Source of the DNA: Tetranychus cinnabarinus | Lineage: Eukaryota; Arthropoda; Arachnida; Trombidiformes; Tetranychidae | Reading direction: 5' to 3' | Length of the DNA stretch: 64,000 nt | Assembly (NCBI GenBank): GCA_022266195.1 | Contig: WHVY01000003.1 | Location: 1,302,001 to 1,366,000, forward strand | In this document: piece by piece, positions 12,301 to 27,000 of the stretch | How the letters are laid out: each line of letters opens with the position of its first letter | Numbering within the stretch: position 1 is the stretch's first letter | Program-made: the position numbers and the translations under genes | Notes under the pieces: generated by a model | Seen by the model: the letters and a program-made list of their open reading frames with translations, nothing else | Told to the model about the DNA's origin: nothing | Databases searched by the model: none

Positions 12301-14129
12301 TCCTGGTGATCGACTAGAGTTACATGAGTTTGCAGCTTCATCGGTTGTTACTTTGTAAGAGTTCGCAGTACCATTTGAATTAGCTTTTTCAGAATCTCCT
12401 TCGTACCTAAAAAAGTAAAATGACAGTTGTTATTTTTAAATTATTCATCATCTAATGTTGTGTAAACATACAAATTAACCATAATTATATCAGTATAACT
12501 ATAATTTCAATTTTACGATATACGTCAGAGTTCAATTTAACAGTTGTAAATGTTATCTAAATAACAAAGTCCAAATGTAAATAGTCAAAATGCTCGATTG
12601 TAAGCTTTCAAGAAAATGCAGGATGAGTCGTTTCACTTTGCAATTCAAGACTGAGATAAGTTTGCATGGGTAATTTATGATATTGTTGAGCAGAAAATTG
12701 CTTATTAAACGAATAAGAGATTTCACTAACCTGAGAATCAAAATGGAAACAGCGACAAGTGTGTAGGCAAGAAGAGTTCCGATCGACATCATATCTGCAA
12801 GCTCATCAACATCAAAAAGAGCTGCCATGGCTCCTGAGAGTGAACCTGATACCAGAGTAGCTATAAGAGGAGTTTTAGTCCAAGAATTTACACTTGCAAG
12901 ATTACGGAAGATGAGCCCATCGGTGGCCATTGCATATAAAACTCGTGGTAATGGAAACATAGCTCCCATTAAACTAGTGGAAAGTCCAGCTAAAGCTCCA
13001 ATTGTGATTATCCATCTGGCCCAAGGTAAACCCTGTTTTTCGAAAACATATGGAAGCGAAGCTGCGTTATTTAAATCATAATAGGGCCACATGAGAGTTT
13101 GAATACTGGAAACCCCAAAGTATGCGAAAAATATTATCAGTAAAGATACAACAATGCTGATAGGTATAGCTTTCTGTGGATTTCGTGCTTCTTCCCCGGT
13201 TGTGGCAATGATATCAAAGCCAATGAAACCGTAAAAACAAGTGGCAGCTCCTGCCATCATTCCTGAAAAGCCAAAAGGTAAAAATCCACCAGTACCACTT
13301 CCACTTGGAACAGATGATTCAGGAATTTTCCAATTTTTGAAATCACTTTTAAATGATCCACAAACGATCACAAATATGACAATAGATAAATTAATCAAAG
13401 TAAAAACCGAATTGAATCTAGTCGATTCTTTTACACCAATTGCGAGCATGACTAGGGAATAGAAAAATCAAATTGGGTATCAGAGATAAATTAGCAAAGA
13501 TTAAAATCACGTGAAAAGGTTACCTGTTAGGAGCAGCGTTATCCCACAAGCTAAGAAATCAGGATAGGCAGACATGTGTGAGATTCCTATGGGCATCAAT
13601 TCTGTTAATTTTGCTGCTATTGTCCCATTGAAGAGAGAATCTAAATATCCACTATATCCTCTTGCGACTGAAGCTGTACCAATCACATATTCGAGTATCA
13701 AATTCCAACCAATCACAAATGCCGTAAATTCACCGACAGTGACATAACTGTAGATATAAGCTGAACCCGCTCTTGGAACTCTAGCACCAAATTCAGCATA
13801 ACAAAATCCAGCGAAAACGGAAGCCAAAGCAGCAAAGAAAAATGATAAAACCACTGCAGGACCAGCTTCTGTACTCGCAACCTTTCCAGCTATCACATAC
13901 ATTCCCAACCCTAAGGTACTTCCAATACCTTATTTGGAAAGCAAAAAAGAAAGAAAGCAATGAAAAATAGATCAATCTAACAACACTTACTAACAAAAAA
14001 GATTATCCATTGCTTACCTAAGGCAGTTAAATCCAATGTTCCTAAACATCGGTTCAATGTACTTGGTCCTTGATTGTCATCTATCTTTTTTCGTCGAACA
14101 AGAGCTTTGCCAAAAGATCTTATGTTCAT
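9357..14129 (-). CDS. Cationic amino acid transporter (SLC7A/CAT family)
   Basis: Seven exons on the minus strand: 14129-14018, 13928-13524, 13451-12731, 12406-12192, 12115-11949, 11544-11436 and 9511-9357. They total 1884 bp in frame, a 627-residue protein of usual CAT length. The N-terminus runs LNRCLGTLDLTALGIGSTLGLGMYVIAG into a chain of hydrophobic helices. Conserved features are YAEFGARVPRAGSAYIYSYVTVGE, TTGEEARNPQKAIP, the loop PLPRVLYAMATDGLIF, and the late segment VPWVPLIPVISIFINIYLMM. The family carries arginine, lysine and related amino acids across the plasma membrane through 12-14 helices. A hydrophilic loop with several Asn-x-Ser/Thr sites lies in exon 4. Intron 6 is about 1.9 kb; an open frame at 9698-9889 within it is noise. 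The tail SEKTPLLS is a possible dileucine-type sorting end. The neighbouring Flower gene is on the same strand, 2.2 kb upstream. Confidence 0.9.
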
Positions 14130-16316
14130 CTTGATTGTAGTGGCGGTGTTTGGATCTTCTTTATCACAGATAGAACCGTTAGAGATGAGTAAACTGGTAA
14201 ATGTGTTGCACTTGTAAAAATGTCGAAGAAAAAATGGAAAAATTAAATAGAAAAAAAGGTTGAGATCTAACTGTTAACAAAGACTGTCAACCACATCAAG
14301 AAAAATGATTACTGTTAAACAAAATTGATACATTAAATTGGAAACATCTTGCTTTAAATAACAAACAATCAAATTTATCACGCTTCCACCATCAACCATA
14401 TCACTGCTATCAACATCTCTATTTCATTCATCCTCATCCTCTCCATCCTTCTGAATCATGTTAACATGTTTCAACATGCAAAAAAACATCGATAATTTAC
14501 CAGTTTACTTACCAGTTTTTCACCGCCATCTACTGAATACCAAGTCAAACAACAAATTGTTATACACAATTATGCTGATTAATGAATTCTCCAGCGTTTT
14601 AGCTGATACAATTAAAAGTAATTGCTAAAGATTAACCTTTGATCTGTGAATATTTCCTATACCTTTGAGGTTAATCATCAACTTAATTTGATTGTAACAA
14701 GCTGCTTCAATTATTTAAAAATGCTAATTAGATCTTTTTTCTCATTTCCTTTCAAGTTGATTATTTGTGATTTATTAAAGATATGCTTATCTTATTTATT
14801 ATTAAAATCTAATTTGGATAACTCGTTGACCAATTAGATTTAGGTTTCACCATTAATCTATTCATAAGCAGACAGAGTATAAAGCAATTGAAGATATCAA
14901 TAATAAGATAGAGGCTCGATGTAAACAAAAAATACTTATTTTTACACAGTTTTACTTCAACAGTGAGGTGCTCAATGGTTTATTTTGATTTCGTTTCGTA
15001 TAAAATTAATCAATTATACAATTTCATAGCTGATTATTTACAAACTAAAGGGTGTATTGTTTAAGAGTGCAATTTTGGGAACAAAAAGAGTGGCATTTAT
15101 TTACCTGATTGTGGTGATTATGATGATAAAGATGTTGATAAATATGATGTATTTTTCATCATTGTCCATTTTCACCTTTATCTTCATCTTATCAACATAT
15201 TTATTGTCATAATCACCACAATAAGATAAGTAAATTTTACTCTTTTGCTCCCATAATTGCACTCTTAAACAATACACCCTTTAGCATGAAATGATTAGTA
15301 ATCGTTCACTACTTACAACTTACAGTAAACACAGTGTCCCATATTGTAACTCTGATTAGTCATTTTATTCAAATCTATGATTAATTATTGATACGCATTC
15401 AATAAATGAAAAGGTCTCATGAAATAAAACATGCAATGCATTGATTTGAAGACAAAGATGCTTATAGTCCAGAAAATAATTCAATTAGGTTTGGGTCTAA
15501 CTAATGTAGTATTCAAAGTTTCCTTGCAGAACGAAATCTTTCAAAATTTAGCTTATTACTGATAAACTAATCAATAAAACCAGTTCAAGGGAATTTTATT
15601 ATCTCATAGAGCTACGAAACTCAACTTTCTAAAATAAATTATCATCTATGTAAAATACAACTTTACAGCTATTGTTTTATCCATTCCTTGATTCCTTTAC
15701 TGTTATCAAGTTAAATCATGGAGGTTCGAAGGATTCTCAAAAGCTTGAATTCCATAAATGGTTATAACCGAATTAATTTCTCAATCTAAAATAAAGGTGA
15801 TAATCGTTTGAAGTTACTGTTATTCATATCGAGAAGATAAGGTTGGATGTAAACAATTATTGGTGATTAAGCATAACTTATGATTGAAAGTAATAGGCGT
15901 TGTTTAGATGAGCAATGAGAGGTAAAATTCAAAAGAAATTTCATTATTTTCCGCCGTATAACCAAAATTTTTTGATGATAGGAATTAATGGAATGAATAA
16001 TCTAGTATGATTTGATGTATTGATGAGAAGGAAAGAAAGAACGAGTAAATAAAAGGTTAGCAAGTTAATTTCCACCAAACTGGAATAGCTGATTACAAGG
16101 GTTTAAGAAACAATGAGAATCATATTAAAGAGGATAAAAATTAGGTGAGAGGATGGATTAAAAAGAGGTTGAGATGATATCAATATTATTCTCGTTCTCT
16201 ATTAAATAATTAATTATAAATATGTATGTATAAATATCACATCAGCTGAGAAAGGCGATAATTTGATAAAGGTGATTTTCTCCCTCATTATGTCAATTTA
16301 AAATGTGTTTCATCTA
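14130..16316. other. Upstream region of CAT / downstream of Flower
   Basis: Both flanking genes lie on the minus strand, so this is CAT promoter and leader plus Flower 3' flank. It holds one hairpin MITE at 15048-15281. I found no further coding sequence; the frame at 14646-14837 looks random. Confidence 0.4.
15048..15281. mobile_element. Hairpin MITE, AAGGGTGT-ended family, element 2 (234 bp)
   Basis: Begins AAGGGTGTATTGTTTAAGAG and ends with the reverse complement, flanked by TA (15046-15047, 15282-15283). The arms are about 100 bp with some mismatches. Apart from the terminal AAGGGTGT, the arm sequence is not that of elements 1 or 3. Confidence 0.85.
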
Positions 16317-17283
16317 TCAATAAGTAACAATTGTCGGTTGTTGATTTCTCATGTCACCTAAAGCAACTGACGGAGAGAATTGGGCAGGTCCAGATTTATC
16401 AATTGCAAGTTCATTATTCACTAAAATGGCACTTGGATTCTCTGACATTGCTTTGGCTCTCATTTCCTCTAAACTTGCCCTGTAAAAGAATAAACGAAAG
16501 TGGAATTAATTAAATTATTCAAAATTTTTTGTAATGAGGATTTTTTGTTAAAAGATAAAGTTGCTTACTTTTTTCCTAAACTTAAGACTAGGTAGCAAGC
16601 CGAGGCTGCAGCCAACAGACAGCAGGATAGTATAGTGGAAAACCCTTGACAAATGAAGAATGGTATTACCGCAAATCTAATGAAAAGAAAACAAGTTGTA
16701 AATTTTGTTTCAATGAACTGAAGCCGTTATCGGGATAAACTTACAATGCATAAGAAACAGCTTTCCACCAATGAGGTTTTCCTTCATAGAAGCGACTTGG
16801 AATCAAAGCAAAGTCCAAAAAGACACATAGACAAGGTGATTCGATAAGTGTAACAAGTAGACCTTCACAACTGAGCAAATAAACAGAATAGAGAATATGT
16901 TAGATTATAAAGTATGTGACTCTCTAATTGACAAAGAATATCAAATTAAAAGGAAAAATAGTGAGTCATATTTATAATTTGATATTTACATAAGTAAAAT
17001 ACCAGCAAGTAAACATCCAAAATCAAATCCGATCATTGCCCAAAAACCAAAGAATATGGATACTGCAAGAAAGAACAATGAAGAGATAGGCAAATTAGAA
17101 GCGCAAAAATAAGATAAATTACCATAAAATGAGATAAAAATAACGCCGGTGAATACGATGAGAATAGTGATGACACAACTTACACAAGCCAGCAACAGTT
17201 GACACTCCACGGGCCAAAGTTGAGAAAAGCCAAGGAGCATCTTCTTGTCCTGTAACATTCATTGAATTAGATCTGCTAAACAT
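16317..17283 (-). CDS. Flower-like membrane protein
   Basis: Five exons on the minus strand: 17283-17184, 17062-16990, 16870-16745, 16676-16569 and 16479-16317. They sum to 570 bp in frame, 189 residues, matching the usual 170-200 of Flower. Order: a soluble N-terminus (MFSRSNSMNVTGQEDAPW); helices 1-2 (FFGFWAMIGFDFGCLLAGILL); the conserved ESPCLCVFLDFA segment, equivalent to the acidic E-[AS]-P-C motif of Flower; then SRFYEGKPHWWKAVSYAL; a last helix; and the signature LSLGKKASLEEMRAKAM. Drosophila Flower is a vesicle and plasma-membrane protein reported to act in calcium entry, endocytosis and cell competition. The C-terminal tail is short and polar. Which isoform or exact role applies here cannot be read from the sequence. 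Confidence 0.88.
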
Positions 17284-18048
17284 TTTTATAAAGAAAAGTA
17301 AATTAACTAATCAACATTAACAAAATTTACAAAATTCACAGAAAGTAAGATAAAATAATAAAACACTTATGACAACAATCAAATTGATTGAATTAATCGT
17401 CAATCAATGACAGCCGTGTTTATCGTTTATGCAGGCAAATACATTTACGCTCTCTATTGGCTTGAATGAAAGACAAAAAAGACCGCCAACTATAATATTT
17501 TAAATCATGAAATCTCTTAACAATTAGGAGCTTCTATGTCTAATTGTCAACATTAACAGCTTTTATCATTAATTTCAATTACTCTGGCTCTCTCAATTTA
17601 AACCGAATACGAACAGCTAACATTTTCAAATTCAACATAATCTTGATAGTTAAATTAAAAATATAAATGTAATATTATCAGAGTATTTGATCGTGTTTAG
17701 AATTACGAATGATAATCGCATTTTGATTATAAAGTATTCTGAAGTGTAAATATAATCAGTATTCCATTCAGATAATCGACTTAAATCTAGCAAGTATTCT
17801 TGAACGATTCTTGTAAGATTATCACGTAAGATTGTAAATTAATTTTGTATTAAAAGGAGTGATTTTATTGGGAATGAATAATAAAATGAGTTGTAGGCGA
17901 ATAAAGTTATTTTATTTATTGATAAAATTTGATAGTCAAATAGAAAAATAAAAAGCTATATTAGAATTGCAAAAAAGTTAACTTAAAAATTTGATTAAGT
18001 TTTAGATAGCAAAAGCGAAGGACTGAGAGACATTTGTTAAAAATTGAG
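17284..18048. other. Flower promoter / integrin copy 1 3' flank
   Basis: Both neighbours are on the minus strand. The region is AT-rich with no ORF or repeat that I recognise. Confidence 0.4.
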
Positions 18049-21000
18049 TTAATTATAATCGTCAAAATCTTTATCTTCCACCGGGGCAGCCAAATAACCA
18101 GGTTTTCGTCTGATGAAGAATCCACACTGAAAAAGGAACAAGAGAAAAAACAATTAGAATTCAAATTGTCAATAGATCAGAAACATCAGAGTTTTTGACG
18201 GATAATACTCACTCTCCATAAGACAATGATTAACAAAATAAGTAACAATATTCCTAAAAGTATAGACATAATTATGATCCAAAGAGGAACCCTCGGTGGT
18301 GGCAGTAAAGGTAAATCTGGATAAGCTTTAGTTATTGCCTGAAATGATGAAAAGAAAAAGATTTGATTAGCTATTTGATTTATTAATTGCGATTGAGAAT
18401 AATCAATTAAATTAAAACTTACAAAGGTACTATCATCATTTGTCCGATTTTGCCTGATTGAAGGTCCGATTGCTAACTTTGCTCGTGAATAAATATGAAC
18501 TTGATTAACACCTGAAGCGTAATCTTCAACAAAAGTTGAATTCCAAAGTCTACCTATGAACACAATTACCTTTAAAATAAAAATAGGAAATTTACATTAT
18601 TTAAGACAATTTAGATGAATAAAAAAAATTTGAATAAAAAAATGTAAAACAATGTAACTTACTGATGGCACTCCTGGACGGAGATCTTGAAGATAACATA
18701 AAAATTTATAGCAACGAGCCGTCTTTTTTTGACAATCCTGTTATTCAAATTAATAGACAAGTATTAGACAATATTCAATTAAAATTTTATATCTAAAATA
18801 GTTTATCAAAAGCATAATTTAAAATCATTTACTTACTAAAACAACTACATTTTGACTTTTACCATCTTCCATTATACGTTTAGCTGGAACAATGGTTTGC
18901 CTTTTTGGTCTTGATTTGATAAAAGAGTCACTTTTTATTGAGACTGATTCAGAATCCTGTGAATAAATCATAAATAATTGAAATAATTTATAAATTCAGT
19001 TTAAACCAATGAAAGCATAATGATAACCTTACCCAAATTTTAAGTGGATTAACTGTACCAAGTGTTGGTACACATTGACCTTTACCCTGTACAACAATTG
19101 TATTCATTAAGTAGAGAAGCCTGAAAATATAAAATTAATGACATTATTAATGGATGATGAACCAACTAATAGACAATAAACAAGAAATTACCATTTTCCC
19201 TCTTCTTTGTCACTAGAAAGTGAATAAGGCCAATCAATTTCAACAGTTAATTCCTTTGGATGATAAGGTCCATTTGATATAATTGTATAGGAATGTTCAA
19301 TTCTACTTCCGATGTCATCAGACGTTTTCTGCAGATTTCAAGTTAAATAACATAAACAAATAATTCATTAGTTAATTTATTATGTCACATTTGCTTCGCT
19401 TTCCATTCACAAGACAAACATTGAAAATTAAAGTTCATTTTGTTTCATTCATTCCAACAACTAATCAATGTCAGCCTTTCATCCTATTTAAATAGATTCA
19501 TCCAGTCATCATTATTATATACTTGATATATGATATTTACTAACCATTGCAACTTCACCAACAACTTCACCACCAAACCAAACTCCGGCTGGATCTGAAG
19601 AACCTTTAATTTCCAAGTCAGCTCGACGGATAACCAATAACTTTGTTGAGATGTCATTTTTAGCTTGATTCAAATCAACACTCGATGTATTCACAAAGAC
19701 TCTTATATCAACATCATTCTGTGACTCAGTTATATCTTTTGGATCAAATTTCAGATTCAATTTAACCTAAAGAAAAAGAGAGAAGAAAATTAGTTAATCA
19801 GTCTTATTAATTACATTTGTCTAATTAACTCACCTCTCCTCGTTTGAATGGATTACCCAATGAACAAACCAAAAGACTTATATTGAAAGGTTTACAATCA
19901 ATTTGTTCACCTTCCTGTTAAGATGAAAATTCAAGAGAATTAATTTATTATCAAAATTTCATTGTAAGTCTGTTAAAAAACTGGGTTACTATAGATTAGT
20001 GATTAATTAATTGGAACTGGAAACCATCAATCTGACAAATTATTTGAATAATTTTCAACTTGAACAATAATTTCAATAATAACTTCAATATCTGATTGTA
20101 AATGATTGATTTATGTGAGAAGAAAAACCTTTTCAACTGATTCTTCATCTATTCAACTAGAAATTTATTTCCGGAGAGTCTATCGACTAGTTCAACTCTA
20201 ATTCCTATTCATCATTTTTTCAGATGAAAAAAAGTGAAATGCCAAAAAGCTGTTCTGTTTAAACCATTGAAAGATGAATGGTAAACTCATAACTAATTAT
20301 TCATGGAAGAAATGACTACTGATAATTGAAATTGTACTGAATGCAGATAAATTTAACAGCCACTAAGTAATCACTAAATTGTACAATGGATTACCGTCTG
20401 ATCTTTCCCAATGTAAGTAATGTATGGATGGTAAATGTAAAGATTAGCATCATAAGCTGGTTCCATTGTATTACGAACAGTCAATTCCAGATTAACATCA
20501 GTCGATCCTAAAGCAAGAAAATTTAAATAATTAATAAAATTATTGACAGAAATGTGAAGTTGACTATTGATTGCAGAAGCAAAAAGCAATATCATTAAAA
20601 ATTTTCAGCCTTTTCTACATTCTCTACATTTTCAAGTGTAAATAAATCAAGCAATTTGTTTTATTTGTTTTGCCTTCTAGTAATCAAAATAGGTCAACTC
20701 CATCATTTAAACGTTGAATTAATTTGCTGATCAAGTTGATTACCTAAATATAAGATTCTATCCTGTGTATATGGTGTATCCATTGGATGTTGTAGTTTAG
20801 CAATAACATTTAAATTGCTTTGGCATTGCTCAGTGTTTCCTAAAGTAAAGTGATACAAAAATATAATTAGAATAAGCAAATTGTAAATAATCAGTTTTGT
20901 TTCAACAGCTTCAACTTACGACATTCTTTGAGGAATGAAGCATGAAATACTTTTCGAGCTTCTTCTTGGTTCAAAATTGGGTATCTATCGATATCGGGTA

Positions 21001-24000
21001 AATTTGACCACATTCCGGGAGGTTGTTTGGGTTCTTCTTGTTCCAATGAGTAAGTCAATTGAAATTGAATCTAAGGTTGGAAATGGCAAGTAAACAAGAG
21101 TTAGATCAAGTGTTAATCAATGACAGCATCTGATTAACAATATAAACGTATTAAATTACCGATCGATGGATATCCGATTTATCCTTGATGTAGACAAGTT
21201 CACGATGACAGTTCCAACGACCAACGCGATCACTTAAAATGGGAATCGTTGTGTTGACAATATGAGGATTGTCTGATTCAGCAGATGAATTAAACTTGAC
21301 TCGAGGAACAATTGGTTTCTCTGTAAATTAAAACAAGATTATAAATTAGAATCACATTATTATGAGTTAATACTCCAATTAATGAGCAATATTTACTTTC
21401 GAGGAAACTTTCAGCTTCAATGACATATCTCAATTGGAGAACGCTTTTTCCCTTTGGTGAGTTTAAGAGTTGGAAACAGGGTTCAATAACGAAACAGGGA
21501 AGCTTTGAACTTGGATCTTCGCGACAATCTTCACGATTGGCATCAATTTGAGTTATATTGTCAACACGAGTAGCAATGTTCAATATTGGTCGAGCTCGAA
21601 GAAGAATCGCCTAAAGAAGGGAAAAAGATTATTGAACAAAAATGAAAGAGTTCTTTGAAAGTCAAGAGAACAGAATCAATGTTTGATAAAATATCATGTG
21701 GTTTACATCCGGTTACCAAAGGTGCATGAAATTTTACCTGCAAGTTTATTCTCATAATTATATTGACAGCAAACTTACCGCATCACTTTCATAGGCACCA
21801 ACAAGTAAATCAGGATAACCATTTTTATCCATATCAAAGGAGCCTGTAAACAACAATGATAATGATTAATGAGCATTGAATGGTTAAGATGGACTTTTGA
21901 AGGAAAAGTAACAATTAAGGCAATCATTTTTGAAATACAATAATATTGGCAAAAAATACATATTTACAATGGACTATAATGGGCAAAATGTAAAACTACA
22001 ATCAATATTTACAAGCAGTAAATAAACAACAAGAGAGGAAGCTGAATACGTTTGGCGCCAAAAAAGTAGGAAATCAACTGAAAGCTTGTTGTAAACAATG
22101 GCTGAAAAGGAGAGGAAAAGATCGTCGTTTTTACCTCAACTGAGGTCACCTTTGGCCTTGGATGGACAACAATAGCATCAATGAAAGGTTATGGTTAAAT
22201 GGGCTTGAAAAGGAAAGCTTGGATTTGTATTCATAAGATGTGAAATTGCGTGATGAGCAAACTAAATGTTAGCCAATTTACACACGATATTTAATGGCCT
22301 AACATTAGGTTTCAATTAAACAACTGTTCAACACATTCATCAGTAAATTGATGATAAAGGGTGTTCAATATAATTCGTTCCAAACTGGTGGAGCTTAAAT
22401 GAAGATAATCACAATCAAAACATGATAAGAAAGATAACCAGAGTAACATTTTACCTTTCATCCTTTACCTCTGTTATTGTGATGTTACACAAGTTATCTT
22501 TCTTATCATATTTTGATTTTGATTATCATAATTTAAGCTCCACCAGTTTGGAACGAATTATATTGAACACCCTTTATTATTAATTTTCAGTGTTAATCCA
22601 TTAATAATCATTTTTCACCAAAGAAATGGTTCAAGCTTAAAAGAAGACCAGAAATCTGGTTAAAAAGTAACATTGATTTTCATCTATTGGGTTCAATTTT
22701 TTATCTCATTTTACTTCAACTGAGTGGACAAAATGTAAATATGAAAGGTTATTTGAGTAAAGTAAAGTAACCTTAAGGTTAACTCAAGAGTACTTTGGGA
22801 CTTTATGGAAAGGTTGTTTGGTCAGTTTCTTCTGTTTTTAACCCAAAATTGTTAGCATTTTGGAAGATTGTTTTTTTCTCTCTTTTTCTTCTTCTTTCAG
22901 GTAAAAAGAGAAAGCAGGAAGATGAAAGAGGGAGAGAAGAAGATAAAGATGAAAGAAAAGAAAGTAAAATGGAAAGGAAAGTTTGTAGCATTAGAAGCAT
23001 TTGAAATGACCTAAGATTCCCTTGAGGCTAAATTTTGTCTCATTTTCTTGTGTTAAACTAGACAAGATTAATTGTCCAAAATTTAAACATGATAACAATT
23101 CAAAGGTAGAAGGTCATTTTCATCATTTGCCCATTGATTAGCATTTCAAGTTTCATCCCAAACCATCAACCATCATAATTATTGGCATTCAAATAATCAT
23201 CAAATCTGGCCAGTGTTAATCAATATACAGTGAATTAACAGCAATGCAATTTGTTTGTTCACATCAGGTCAAAGTTTAAATATTTTATAGACACAAGATT
23301 CATATTTACATTCAACCTTTCACCTTGATTTTCATAATTTTCATCTGCTATTACCTTTTGACATGATAATAACAAAGAGCAAAAAAACAGTTTTAAAGTA
23401 ACAAGTTAATTCAAGAAGCTTTTTTTATAATTGTTATAATTATAATAATTTACAAATAACCGCAAACCTTGTTAAAGTTGATTGTGAACGTTAAAATTGA
23501 GTAAACTTTCACTAAATCATACAATAATTACAAAGCAAAGTTGCAGGTAAAAGCAACACAAAAGGTAAGTTTGGGTAAGCAGAAAATTAGAAACCAGAAA
23601 AAAAGGAAAGTTTAAATGCAATTAATTCACATAAATAAAAACTTAATTAAGATTTTTTTTATGTCACGAAATCACCATCTAACAAAATTACCTTTCATTT
23701 AGTTTCAATTAAAATTGAAATTTATCCACCAATCAAGAAACTATCAACAGAAATATTTTCATCCATATTAACACACATTGAGTGTCAACATCTTTGGAGT
23801 CATTTTCATTCATAAGTCAATGAAATTAAGATGATGATTAAGATCGTTTGTTAATTGTTGTTACTAAAAAGCTATTGTTAACAATCAGCTAAAACAGTAA
23901 GGTGTGTTACATTGAATAAAGATTACATCAGTAATACAAGTGAAACTGAATAGTTGAGATGCAATTTAAACATCTTAAGACAAAAAATCAGGTTTTTTAA

Positions 24001-27000
24001 GGTATTTTTTGTTCCTCTGTTAAGTCAAGATCTTTGACAAGTTGAAATGTTGAAGAAAGTCAATAACATTATCTTGAAAAAGATGATAATATCGATGTTC
24101 CTGATGATGATAATGAAAATGAGAATGAAAGATAATCAAGTTCCCTGTTGGATATAATTCAATGTTTTAGATTAAGTTTAACATGGGAAAGATGAGATGA
24201 AATTAAAGGACCAATAAAAACATCAATATTGCGATAATAAGTTAAGATTTAGATCAAATCTTTGATATCGTTGATAAAATGATCAAACTCATTTTTGGCT
24301 TATCAGTTAATCAATACAAATACACAAAAATTGACACCTTGAACGCATTATAAATCAACTGTTGATTACAAATTGAAAATGAAAAACAATTTGTTTACTC
24401 AACAAACAACGATAATCTGAATTGCATCTTTCAACTTTTTTTTATTGAACATCTTTACCTTTTTTTCATCTTTTACCTTTACAACCTCAACATTTTATCT
24501 CCCTTTTACAACAACATTTTCAACAGTTAGACTAATGTTATTCATCAATATTGAACTTGCCTAACAGAGTCAACATAATAAACGTAATTTTGAATACAAT
24601 ATTGAAAGCAATTTTGTGTTCGAGAAACAAAAGTCGGTTTTTTTTGTTCATTGAAGATGATGGTAATGAGAAATGATTTGTCATTTCAAGAGCAAATAAA
24701 CTAATGAGAATCCATAAGGTAATGGCATTAAAACAGCATTTTAATGCTTATTTCAATGCTAATTTAAAGCTTACTTTAATGCTCAATGGGCATTTCAAAT
24801 CTCATGTTAATGTTATAATGTAACCATAGACACAACTCAGCGATAGTTGAGAAACAACAAAACAAATTCAAATGGTATAATTATCAACAATAATAGCCAT
24901 TGATGATCTCTTGCTGTGTGAATTTGAACAGCAAATCTTTCTGTTTTTTTTACTCGTAATTTAACTTGTAATATTGACTTGTAGGTAACAATCAATCAGT
25001 TCACATTTATAAATGACAATAAAAACTGATTTACCTTGGTTTTTACCGTCTGGTTCAAGTTGAGGGAAACATGAATAACATCAATTTTAACAGTTGAAAG
25101 AAGTGTTTAAATATATTGAAATAGTGACATTAATAGTTAACCTTTATTCTGAAAGGTAAAAATTAACGATAATCAATTATATTGTAAATTGTTTACACAG
25201 TTAGCCCAAGGTAAAAGGTAAAAGATGGTTAAAGGTAAAGAGCGACATGTTAGGCGAGATTGAAACTGTCTGGTAACACATACAGTGAACTAATGGTTAA
25301 AAAGGTTTGTTGAGATTTCCTATTGAGAGTTTTAAGATGTTATTGAAAGAAAAGTAATGGACAAGGATTCATCTTTTCTTGTGGCTTTCTTGACCTAATA
25401 ACCTTAGATATTTACCTTTTACCTGAGAAATGGTGAAAAGGGAAACTAATTGGAGCAAAGGAAAGAGTACCTTGAAACTGATTGAAAAAAGTTATTCAAC
25501 AAAACTGGTTGAGTCTTTGTACAGAAACTAGAAATTTTTGTAACTCAGTTGATTGGACATTATAATTAATTGAGTGTAAATTGAAGTGAGAATTGATAAG
25601 TAAAATCTTTTCATAATTTTTTCCATTGAACATGATATAAAATTATCTCATTTGCAACTATTAATAGATGTTGAGATGAATGTTGATGTTGAGGTTGAAA
25701 TTATGACAGATAAATTAGTGTTTCTAAGAAACTGAGGAAATGTTTATAAACTCATTGAGCAATTTGTGAGATTATCATGTTGAATGAGATAAACATGAAA
25801 TTAATGAAAAAGGTAAGCAAGATTGCCGAGGTTACAATGGTGAAGAGTCGTAAAGTTGATTTACCTGAAAGTGAATAACCAAAGGTTCGTATTGGGCGAC
25901 CAGTTTGTCCAAATCCTTTAATATCTTCACCTTTAATCACTTGGATTGCATTTGTTTTAATGCCATTAGGTGAACCTAAATAAATGTAAATTGCTCCACC
26001 GCCTTCATCATAAGGTGCACCAACAACTAGATCATTGAACCCATCCTTTCAGGGAAAAAGAGTGCAAAACGTTGACAATTCATGATTATTTTTGACCAAT
26101 AATTAATTTTGGTAATTTGTAAATTAAATTAGCTCAGAGTTGAGTCAATGTTTCATGACAGCTGTGAACATCTTACTTTGTTAATATCACCAAGATCAGC
26201 TAAGGCCCAACCAAACCTTGAATCCTGTTTACCAAGAAGACGTACATCATATTTGGAATCAATACCTTTACCTGTATTATAATACAGGTAAACAGCTCCT
26301 TCAGAACGTGACCCATCATAATAGAAAGGCGCTCCAACAATTAAATCTGGTTTACTGTTTTTTTGGGTTTACAGAAAGGTAAGTGTTAATAATGTTAGCT
26401 GTTTGAGCAATGAAAATTATTTACTTGTCATTTTGTAGATCCATTGTAAGAAGTGTATAACCAAATGATGAAGCAAATTGTTCACCGCTAAGTATCAGGT
26501 CAACCGATAAAAAGGAACCTTTCTCTTTGGAAAAAAAGACGACTTGACCTGTAAATGGAAATGGAAATTGAGTGTAAATTTTTAATCTAGTTGATTGTGA
26601 TAAAAATTGGTGGATAAGTTACTAACCCGTTCCATTTGATCTTGGAGCTCCACCAACAAAACTCATTTTATCACCAAAAAACTTTCCTGATGTAACAGAC
26701 ATTCCTGTAAAATTAAAAACAATTGTTTTAAGGTTTAAATTAAATAAGCTGGTTTTGGGTTAACAATTAAACATTAAATATCAATGAGCCATGAGAATAT
26801 TTTTTCAACAATAAATCATAGTTATGTTCATCTAGAAAAATTTCAAGCAAACAAACTGTTTTTTCCGCAATTATTTATGAGTAGGAACATTTACAAATCG
26901 TAATTATCATTTTGATCATCAAAATTAATCGATAAAATCATTAATTACTCTCTGGTTGATTTAAGAGGAAATAAGATTCAAAGTAATCATCAAATATAGA

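Noticed and set aside
22795..23004. Overlapping charged frames on both strands in integrin intron 10
   Set aside because: The sequence is purine/pyrimidine-biased simple sequence, and both frames arise from GAA/AAG-type composition.
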